This document shows, piece after piece, positions 57,062 through 64,000 of a stretch of 64,000 nt of DNA. The DNA is taken from the NCBI RefSeq assembly GCF_000372725.1, contig NW_005202427.1:110818-174817 (forward strand). Direction: 5' to 3'. A model generated the notes under the pieces. The model saw only the letters and a program-made list of their open reading frames with translations, ran no database searches and was not told where the DNA came from. Positions within the stretch are counted from its first letter, which is position 1. Each line of letters begins with the position of its first letter. The stretch is from Emiliania huxleyi CCMP1516. Taxonomy: Eukaryota > Haptophyta > Isochrysidales > Noelaerhabdaceae. Position numbers and translations under genes: made by a program.

Positions 57062-57600
57062 CTCCGAGGGATAGTACCGCGCTCCGGGTTTCCCCTAGCA
57101 GCAGAACGCACCCTCTACTCGGAGCTAAAGAATACTCTCCGAGGGTTCCGTGTACCAGGTTTTCTCTGGTAGGACGGGAACGAGATGATAGTAGGGAGTA
57201 GAAGAAAGCAGAAACTGCGGCCGCCAGCGACAGAGCGTCTCGCTGGCGGACGGCGAGAGGAACACAAAGGGACGTCCGGACGTCCATCCACTGAATACTG
57301 GAGATCTGAGGTCGAATCTACCGATTCTACAGCCGCCCACAGGAGCGCCGCCTCAACACGGGGTCTCGGCTCTACCGAGCCATGCTAGCTCCAGCCGCAG
57401 CCCCACCCGGCCGCCCGAGGGTGTTCCCGCAGGCAGAGAAGACCAATCCTGGGGGAAGTAACCTCCCCTTAACTGCAGAACGCCCCCTCTACTCGGAGCT
57501 AGTGATTCGAGAATACTCTCCGAGGGTTGGCTCCGCGCTCCAGGTTCCCCCTAGCAGCAGACCGCCCCCTCTACTCGGAGCTAGTGGACGCGGACACGAC
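57062..57600. repeat. hairpin-forming CTCGGAG / CTCCGAG units
   Basis: A unit of about 65 bp occurs twice (57062-57126 and 57518-57583): CTCCGAGGG, CCGCGCTCC, CCCCTAGCAGCAGA, then CCTCTACTCGGAGCTA. The 7-base words CTCGGAG and CTCCGAG are complementary. They pair across 12-19-base loops at 57118-57143 and 57492-57524, and across the whole unit. The loops differ while the stems are identical. Confidence 0.75.
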
Positions 57601-57603
57601 ACC

Positions 57604-57926
57604 TAGTGATGATAGCTGAATAAATAAATAAATAAAACGGGCACGCCAAACGAGGGGTGGGAGACGGACAGGGTCCCCACCTGCGCGAGCAGGATCTTGT
57701 AAGGACGATCAGGGACACAGGGGAAGGGGAGCGGGGAGCGCATCGCGACACGGAGGGGGGCTGGGGCCTGGGCAGGGTTCACCCACACGACAGGGTCCCA
57801 GGGATTCCATGATAGCACAGGCTGAATTTATTTCAGGGGAACGAATTCTCGCGGCTCCACGGCGCCCGGCCCCGCGGCCCCACAGCTTCGGCTCAACTGG
57901 CGCAAGAATTCGGCCTTTTCTCTGGC
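57604..57926 (-). repeat. family C repeat with (TTTA)n tail, then 5' flank
   Basis: GGGTCCCCACCTGCGCGAGC, AGGATCTTGTAAGGACGATC matches 48238-48285. On the minus strand it ends in (TTTA)n (57615-57636). In both copies the minus-strand frame reads KILL(A/V)QVGTLS. Confidence 0.7.
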
Positions 57927-60036
57927 ATGAAGGTGGCCTTTGAGCGCACGGAGCGCCGCAGCTCCACTGCTCGCAGCGCACGACGTGCTGGCTGCATTGT
58001 GTGCATCGGTGGTGGGCTGCTGACCAACCTGATCCTGCAATCGCATCTGCACAGCACCGACCGCGGCTTCCTCGGCGGCGTGATTCCAGGCCTCGGGCCA
58101 AAACGTGTCAGGAGGTGGCGTGCCGCTGTGCCCAACAACAGCAGCGGCGACGGTGGCGGCGGCGGCGGCGGCGGCGGCGGGCACCGCAAGAGTGCAGCCG
58201 CGGCTACGCCAGAGGACTCTGCTGATCGAGTGGGCGAAGAAGAGCTCGCTCTAGAGCAGACGATGCGGGAGTCGGAGACCGACCGGCTCGGCACAGCAGC
58301 AGCCAACGCCTCGGGAGTCGGCGCCGCCGCCGGCCCCGCCGGTGGCGACGGGGCCGGCGGGCGCAGCATTAGCACCAGCGGGTACGACGTGACGTTGGTT
58401 TCTCAGACCTCAGACGACCGCGCGTGGATGGTGGTCCACCTGGCCAAGCGGTGGGGCGGGCCCATCTCGATCGCGATCTTCTGCGTCGAGCCCGAGGAGC
58501 GGTACATGCAGGCGGAGAGGAGGCGGCTCGCGGGCATCGCGCGGCAGCCAGGTCGAGCGCAAAGAAGCTCCGCGCTCTCCCGCGCTCTCCTCCCGGGGGC
58601 CCAGTCGCCTTGTGCACGGTCAGGACCGGCCTATTCCCCTCCCCGCCTCTCCTTTGCAGGCTCGAGCGTCGCCGAGGTGCATGGCAAGGCATCTGCCGGC
58701 TACCCCGTCAACTTTTTGCGAAACACTGCGATCGCGCGCGTGCAGACCTCGCACTTCCTCCTCACAGACATCGACCTCTGGCCGTCGACCGACAGCTACA
58801 ACGAGGTGCTGCGGCAAGGTGCTCGACCCGGCCACCCCCTCCCCACACCGGACGCACCCTCCACTGCAACGGCGGCCGCACGATTCCTCTCCGACAGGCG
58901 CCGCCTTTCTGAGGCAGCGAAAGCTCGCCATGGTCCTCCCTGCCTTCGAGTACAACGCGGGGCACACCGACTACGCCTCCTCCGCCTCGCGCGCCGCCCT
59001 CGCCAGGGCGCTCTCGCCGGCGCGGCAGCCACCAACGGTCCCACCTCCTCCCCCCTCACCGCCGGGGCTGCGAGCGCAGGACTTGCCGGACACCTTCGCC
59101 GCCCTCCGCGACTGCGTGTCGGGGGCGCAGGACCCAAAGCGCACCTCGCCGCCGCGCTGCTCCACCTTCAAGGCGCACTCGGCGGGACCCGCCCCACTCG
59201 CGCACCCACGAGCGACTGCTTTCGAGTGCCGCCCCCCTCCCAGGCACACACGGACACCCACCTCTCCACTGACTACCCGCGCTGGTGGAGGGCGACGTGG
59301 CCTTCGCTCATTCCTTGCTTCAAGTCGCTGCGATACGAGCCGTACCTGGTGTGCTACACCTGCGCCCGAGCCTCTCGAGCCTCTCGTCGCTTGCTGATCG
59401 CTGCGGGACCCACTACCGCCCCGTTTCGCAGGTGGTGCCGCGGCTAGACACGACCCCGGGTGAGCGAGACGCTATCACAGACGCGGGTAGCGAATTGTGG
59501 GTCGCCGCGAATAGCTGCACGGCAGCGCGCCCCCGCGGTGTCAGGCTTCGACGAGCGCTTCGTCGGCTACGGGAAGAACAAGATCGAGTGGATACAACAC
59601 CTCCGCTTCCTCGGTGCGCGCTCCGCCTCCCGCCCGTGCGTGAGGCCACCCGGGCGCACCGCAGCCCGCACGCAACGCAGGCTTCGTCTTCTACGTGCTG
59701 CCGCGCGCCTTTGTCGTCCACTGCCCCCACCCGCCCTCCGTCTCGCGCCAAAACTGGCAGCTATTCCGCGACAAGAAGGACGAGCTCTTTCGCAGCTTCA
59801 TCCGCGAGCACCTGTGAGCCTCGCCCCGCCCTTCCTCCCCTGGCTCTCGCCTCACTGGCGCCCGCCGCCGCAGGCGCAACGCATCCATCCGCACACGCAT
59901 GTGCGAGGATGCCAACTTCAACGGCATGGTCCGAGAGTCGGCCGCGCTGCGCCAGGGCGATGAGCGCCCAGCGACGTCGGACTCGGCTGTGCCTGGGGCC
60001 AGCTTGGCCAGTAGAGGGCGTTCCACTGGACGGTGA
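57927..60036 (+). CDS. LARGE-like glycosyltransferase (GT49 type), multi-exon
   Basis: A type II membrane glycosyltransferase related to LARGE/B4GAT1 (glucuronyl or xylosyl transfer). The ATG at 57927; the N-terminal basic stretch precedes a hydrophobic anchor (AGCIVCIGGGLLTNLIL). Exon 1 (57927-58551) has VTLVSQTSDDRAWMVVHLAK, RWGGPISIAIFCVEPEE. GT-AG introns at 58552-58659 and 58819-58897 join to GYPVNFLRNTAIARVQTSHF and the metal-binding LLTDIDLWPSTDSYNEVLRQ (DxD), then AAFLRQRKLAMVLPAFEY. Later exons are recognisable though not all boundaries are fixed: DLPDTFAALRDCVSGAQ, HLSTDYPRWW, LRYEPYLV, VVPRLDTTP, FDERFVGYGKNKIEWIQHLR, GFVFYVLPRAFVVHCPHPPS and NASIRTRMCEDANFNG. The stop is at about 60036. 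These blocks follow the family order, including the second acidic cluster region. Probably Golgi-located. Confidence 0.8.
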
Positions 60037-60683
60037 TCAATACACATCGGCGACTACGTGAAAGACGTACCACTCGTTGCGTCCAATAGATACCGAGAAA
60101 AACGTACAGAAAAGTCAAAAGAGGTTCTCATTGCGTGAATAGCTGATTTATACTTTATGTGGTTAGTGCCGACTCCACGTGGCTCGTGGGTTATAAAAAA
60201 GAGCTTAACTCACTCAACCACGTGCATGCAATGCCGACGAGTGGGGCTACAAACTTGCCAATATGCAATTTGGACAAGCTTGTATGGCAGCCAGCTCCGC
60301 AGCCGAGGCGCTCGGCCGTGCGTGGGATGCGAACACGGTCAGTACCCCTCGATCCTCGTGTCGGCTCCCGAGCGCCGAGCCCCAACCCCGTGCGCAGCGT
60401 GGGTGTGCGTGCGGGCCCGTCCTCCGTGCTAGGAGGTGTGTGTAACACTGACTGACTGACTTTGCTGAGACCTGAGTGAGCGCGCTCTCTCCACGTCGTG
60501 TGTGTAGTACACATCAACACACCACATAAACTGTACAGTTTCATCTCTCTTGGACTTGTCGTGTGTCTCCTGTGTGTGTGTACGGCGTGGGTTTCTGTCG
60601 CCCAGTCCCGGAGGCACGGGAGAGAAGCAAAGCATATCATACTTCATATTCATTGCACACAAGAGACCAGGCCCCTACTGCAC
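60037..60683. other. intergenic region (convergent 3' ends)
   Basis: No gene or repeat family is recognised. Confidence 0.4.
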
Positions 60684-63600
60684 CTACGCTGGAGGTGGTG
60701 GGGCCAGCGTGGGGAACACCCGGTAAAAGTTCTCGAGCTGCAGCTGCTGTAGTTGAATTCGCAAGACGCCCACTTCCCGTTGGCACGTGGTGGCCGCTGC
60801 CATTGCGAGGTCCCGCTCCTGCACGATACGTGTCAGTTCCACACGCAGCTCTTCGATCTGGGACACATGTTCACCGCAAGGCGCAGTGGGAGGAGGGGCG
60901 GCCGGCGGCGGAAACGGAGGCGGCGACGGGGGGTCAAAGAGGGTGAAGCCGTCCAGGTCGGTGCCCACGCCCCCGTATGGCACAGATACAACTGTGGGAG
61001 TTTCGCCCATCGTCTGCACGAGCCCAGGCGGCAGCGTGGACGTGTCAATGGTGACGGTCCACTCGCCGGGAAGGAGCTCCTGAGCGTAGTTGCCGTCGGC
61101 GTTTGTGGTGACGGTGTACGTGACGTCTCCCTTGGTGATGATGACGGTCACGCCTTCGAGGCCCTCGTCGTCGATGTCGGAATCGTAGTATCCAATGAAG
61201 CCCGCGTCCATGAAGATCGTGCCGCTCAGAGACGAGGGCTGCGTGAAGCCGTCTAGGTCCCTCCCCACCCCGCCGGGTGGCACCTCGACGATTGTGGACT
61301 CGGCGCCGAGAGTCTGCCTCAGCGACGGCTTGTTCAGCAGAGCGAAGGACCGTTTATCGATGACCACAGTCCACTCGCCCGCCGACGGCAGCTCCTGGCT
61401 GTAGAAGCCGTTCGCGTCGGTGACGACGGTGTAAGTGACTTGTCCGTTGGTGATGAAGACGGTCACGCCTTCGAGGTACTCGTCGAGGCCTTCCGTGAAC
61501 TGCTGGTCGCTGTCTTTGTTCTCGAAGACGTAGCCCTCGATCATCGGGGGCGGTGGCGAGGGAGATGGCGGCGAGGGAGGCGGCAGTGCTGGCGGCGGGA
61601 ATGGTGGCGGCGAGGGCGGTGGCGGTAGAGGGGGAGTAAAGGGCCGGAATGCAATAGGCTTCAGTGATTTTGGATCCTGATACTGCTGCGCGTTGCCAAT
61701 TAGCACGGGCCACTCTGCGCGCGCGGCGGTAATTGCCTGACCCGAGGAGCCCACGCCCTGTGACCAGACGTGCTGTCCATAGTGCGGAATGGTGTCGTCC
61801 ATGTCGTCGCCGCACGCAAAGTCGACCCGAACCCCACTTGCCCGCATGTCGACCACCGCATCGTACCCAAGCACCATAATGACAGCATCACGGTCGCCAA
61901 CCTGGAGACCGCTTATGTAGCTCGCCACATCGGACGGCGTTGTAAAGCGCAAGACCCCGTACACCGCCTTGGCATCAAAGACCGTCTTGTTGATGGCGCG
62001 GTAGCGGTTGTTGATACCTTCGTTTAGGAGCTCCTCCTGCCTTTGGTATACGACTGCACGCCTCGTCATCACAGACGACGAGAGAACCAGCGGTCTGCTG
62101 CCCTGCATCACCGCAGGGTCGTCGGTGAAGACAGCTCGGCCGCAAACCTCGCCAATCGCGTAGTTTTCCGAGCCGACATAGCTGAGCACTCTCGGGTTGT
62201 GGTAGCTGTCAGTGTTGGTCGTCACGATCGGAAGGGTGGGGCGAAGGTTCAAGCAGTCGTTGATGGCTTGGTCGACCTCCTCGTAGCCCTCGCCTTTAGG
62301 ATATGGGACGGTAACAACGATTGCGTCCTCCGACGGGTCCTGCTTCTCGCACGCCTCCTTGATGGCAGCGACATGGCGAGACACGTCGTATGCAGTGGCG
62401 ACATACGTGTGAGTAAAGTCTTGCGCCGCCGTCGTCGACGCTTCTCTCCACCTTGACCAAAATGGCGAGTCCTCGTATGCGTGCGTGATGGTGGTGAGGC
62501 GGAGCGGGCACGACGCAGGCGTGTAAGGGTGTGTCAAGAAATCGCATGGCTCCGTCTCGGCCTCCGCGGCGCACAACCCGTTTCCGCTGGCTGACGTAGC
62601 AAGGCCCGAGGGGATGTACTCCTCCTTGATGATGGTTGCGTACTGCTGCATAGCCGCCGCGGCCCCCTGTGTGTACGGTGTCTGGCCGTAAAAGGGCAGT
62701 GTGGTCCTGTCTTGATCGTCGCCGCACTGGAAAGATGGGGAGATGCCCTGATCGATGAGTGCTTGCGCCGCGTCCACCCCGAGAGCGATGATGAAGTTCG
62801 AGGTGTCGAGTTCATTTTGATTGCTGACGACTCCGACGGTCGATCCGTCGCACACGCAATTGCCCCATCGAAGGTCATACTCCGTGTCAAGAGAGCACCA
62901 GGCGATGTTGCCGTTGTCGACCTTTGTACACTCGCTGTACGTTATACCCTTGTACTCGAACGGGAAGGTGCACAAAGACTCCTCGTCTGCTGTCCCCCCA
63001 GTTGTCGTGACCGGCTCATCGGAAGGGCCGCAAATCCTGTTGGTGCCCATCGCGTCCACGATACCCTTTGACCTCATGACGATCCCGGTATTGTTCACCT
63101 CCCTCGCCAACAAGTATATTTGGTAGATGGGAATCTGAGTTAAGCGCAAGGGCGATGTGGTCCAGAAGGACATCGCATTTGCAGTGCTTGTCGATGACTT
63201 GCCCTCAAGCGCGGAATCCAGGTCGTTGCTGAGGATGAAGCGGCCGCACACCTCGCCCATTTCGTAACTAAAGCTCCCAGCGTAGCCGCTCCAATCATTG
63301 GCGACCTTTGGGATCGGTTCATACTCGCTCGGCGCGTAGTTGTCACTACCGTATTTCCAGGCCTCGTCAGTGTTGGTGAGGTAAAACGTCAGGCTGGACT
63401 TCGCGCAAGAGTTGATGGCATTGATCATTTTCGTCACGTCTTCCGGATCCTCATATGGGACGGTGACGATTATGGCGTCTGTGCGAGCATCTTGGCACGC
63501 TGCCTGGATCTCTTGCACGGTTTTATCAACTTGGTAGCCCATTGTCAGGAAAATCAGCTCCGTTGTGCACGGCGGGATTGCGTTGACAGCTCCATCGGCC

Positions 63601-63980
63601 CACGTATTCCAAAACTTGCTGTCGGGATAGCCGTGCACGATGGCGTAGATGACGTGCTCGATGGTCTTACCGCTGCAGTCGGGGCAAGGTGGTGGCGGAG
63701 AGGGCGGTGGTGAAGGTGGCGGTGGGGATGGCGGCGGCGGCGGCGGCGAGGGCGGCGGGGGCGAGGGTGGAGGCGGCGGCGAGGGTGGTGGCGGCGAGGG
63801 GGGCGGTGGTGGTGAGGGCGGCGGCGGCGAGGGGGGTGGCGGCGGCGGCGAGGGGGGCGGAGGCGAGGGCGGTGGCGGCGGCGAGGGCGGCGGTGGCGAG
63901 GGAGGCGGCGGGGGCGGCGAGGGCGGCGGGGGCGAGGGCGGGGAGGGTGGTGGCGCGGGAGAGGATTTGGGCCGAGTCGG
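60684..63980 (-). CDS. secreted multidomain protein: two solute-binding domains, FN2, two Cna-B/SdrD-like domains (5' part outside window)
   Basis: Reads leftwards from a likely acceptor (CACTTAG) at 63981; earlier exons lie beyond 64000. First a long Pro/Ser tract (63650-63960), then a bacterial periplasmic sugar-binding-like domain: IEHVIYAIVHGYPDSKFWNT, DAIIVTVPYEDPEDVTKMIN, GSFSYEMGEVCGRFIL, FIIALGVDAAQALIDQGI. Inserted in it is a fibronectin type II module (CTFPFEYKGITYSECTKVDN, IAWCSLDTEYDLRWGNC). A second binding domain repeats the order: ATAYDVSRHVAAIKEACEKQ, DAIVVTVPYPKGEGYEEVDQ, SENYAIGEVCGRAVF, DAVIMVLGYDAVVDMRASGV. After another Pro linker come two Cna-B/SdrD-like beta domains (GVTVFITNGQVTYTVVTDAN; GVTVIITKGDVTYTVTTNAD). 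The C-terminal coiled coil is SQIEELRVELTRIVQERDLA. Stop at 60684. The protein probably binds an extracellular sugar or peptide. Confidence 0.75.
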   Translation of the reverse strand, partial: PTRPKSSPAPPPSPPSPPPPSPPPPPPSPPPPSPPPPPSPPPPSPPPPPPSPPPPSPPPPPSPPPPSPPPPPSPPPPSPPPPPPSPPPPSPPPSPPPPCPDCSGKTIEHVIYAIVHGYPDSKFWNTWADGAVNAIPPCTTELIFLTMGYQVDKTVQEIQAACQDARTDAIIVTVPYEDPEDVTKMINAINSCAKSSLTFYLTNTDEAWKYGSDNYAPSEYEPIPKVANDWSGYAGSFSYEMGEVCGRFILSNDLDSALEGKSSTSTANAMSFWTTSPLRLTQIPIYQIYLLAREVNNTGIVMRSKGIVDAMGTNRICGPSDEPVTTTGGTADEESLCTFPFEYKGITYSECTKVDNGNIAWCSLDTEYDLRWGNCVCDGSTVGVVSNQNELDTSNFIIALGVDAAQALIDQGISPSFQCGDDQDRTTLPFYGQTPYTQGAAAAMQQYATIIKEEYIPSGLATSASGNGLCAAEAETEPCDFLTHPYTPASCPLRLTTITHAYEDSPFWSRWREASTTAAQDFTHTYVATAYDVSRHVAAIKEACEKQDPSEDAIVVTVPYPKGEGYEEVDQAINDCLNLRPTLPIVTTNTDSYHNPRVLSYVGSENYAIGEVCGRAVFTDDPAVMQGSRPLVLSSSVMTRRAVVYQRQEELLNEGINNRYRAINKTVFDAKAVYGVLRFTTPSDVASYISGLQVGDRDAVIMVLGYDAVVDMRASGVRVDFACGDDMDDTIPHYGQHVWSQGVGSSGQAITAARAEWPVLIGNAQQYQDPKSLKPIAFRPFTPPLPPPPSPPPFPPPALPPPSPPSPSPPPPMIEGYVFENKDSDQQFTEGLDEYLEGVTVFITNGQVTYTVVTDANGFYSQELPSAGEWTVVIDKRSFALLNKPSLRQTLGAESTIVEVPPGGVGRDLDGFTQPSSLSGTIFMDAGFIGYYDSDIDDEGLEGVTVIITKGDVTYTVTTNADGNYAQELLPGEWTVTIDTSTLPPGLVQTMGETPTVVSVPYGGVGTDLDGFTLFDPPSPPPFPPPAAPPPTAPCGEHVSQIEELRVELTRIVQERDLAMAAATTCQREVGVLRIQLQQLQLENFYRVFPTLAPPPPA
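63650..63960 (-). repeat. GGCGAG/GGCGGC coding microsatellite (Pro-Ser repeats)
   Basis: GGCGGCGGCGAGGG-type units run for about 300 bases. In the minus-strand frame of the gene they encode PPSPPP-type repeats, a hydroxyproline-rich-glycoprotein style stalk. Confidence 0.85.
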
Positions 63981-64000
63981 CTAAGTGTCACGATGCCAAA

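Overview
This window looks like nuclear DNA of a GC-rich, intron-containing photosynthetic protist. A haptophyte such as Emiliania/Gephyrocapsa or Chrysochromulina is my best guess; other secondary-plastid algae remain possible. The grounds are: plastid-type enzymes with signal-peptide-like leaders (homogentisate prenyltransferase, a lycopene-cyclase-like oxidoreductase, a secreted parvulin); eukaryote-only proteins (CDT1-like licensing factor, DDT/WHIM and DNMT1-RFD chromatin domains, a LARGE-type glycosyltransferase, NADH-cytochrome b5 reductase); short introns of about 58-180 nt, many best explained by GC-AG ends; and dense short interspersed repeats. Nothing suggests prokaryotic operons. 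A 100-base run of N (11430-11529), with degraded homopolymer-rich sequence beside it, marks a scaffold gap.

Layout. 0-5 kb: end of a proline-rich gene, a parvulin, then arrays of CTGACAGC and TGTTATG units and a roughly 400-bp tandem repeat. 5-10 kb: a tandem double-hotdog thioesterase, a cytochrome b5 reductase with a frame break, and a homogentisate prenyltransferase. 10-12 kb: interstitial TTAGGG arrays, subtelomere-like duplications and the gap. 12-21 kb: a secreted membrane protein, a ShK-domain membrane protein, an EF-hand membrane protein, a small probable mitochondrial protein and a bacterial-type 2-amino-3-ketobutyrate CoA ligase. 22-24 kb: a 1.28-kb foldback element. 24-29 kb: a large minus-strand gene joining DNMT1-RFD, HMG-box and DDT/WHIM regions to a Tudor-like end. 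30-33 kb: an FUSC-family membrane protein. 35-40 kb: an FKBP-like/TPR co-chaperone, a complete 0.92-kb DNA transposon with hairpin-bearing subterminal repeats, and a urea transporter. 42-48 kb: an LRR membrane protein, an ankyrin-repeat protein and a sulfotransferase-like protein. 49-57 kb: a plastid FAD oxidoreductase, CDT1 with a divergent neighbour, and a membrane protein with internal duplication and a ubiquitin-interacting motif. 58-64 kb: a GT49 LARGE-like glycosyltransferase and a multidomain secreted protein (two bacterial-type solute-binding domains, FN2, two Cna-B/SdrD-like domains) that runs off the right edge.

The genes are independent single loci; I see no metabolic cluster. CDT1 (minus) and the unknown gene at 52821 (plus) are divergent, with about 300 bp between them.

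The most interesting non-coding structure is the element at 37037-37959. It has 16-bp terminal inverted repeats, a perfect 8-bp target duplication, and two clusters of a CTAAG motif spaced about 30 nt apart. The interval after each motif carries a different short inverted repeat. Several other repeat families (called A to G below) end in tetranucleotide microsatellite tails, as 3'-anchored retroposons do.
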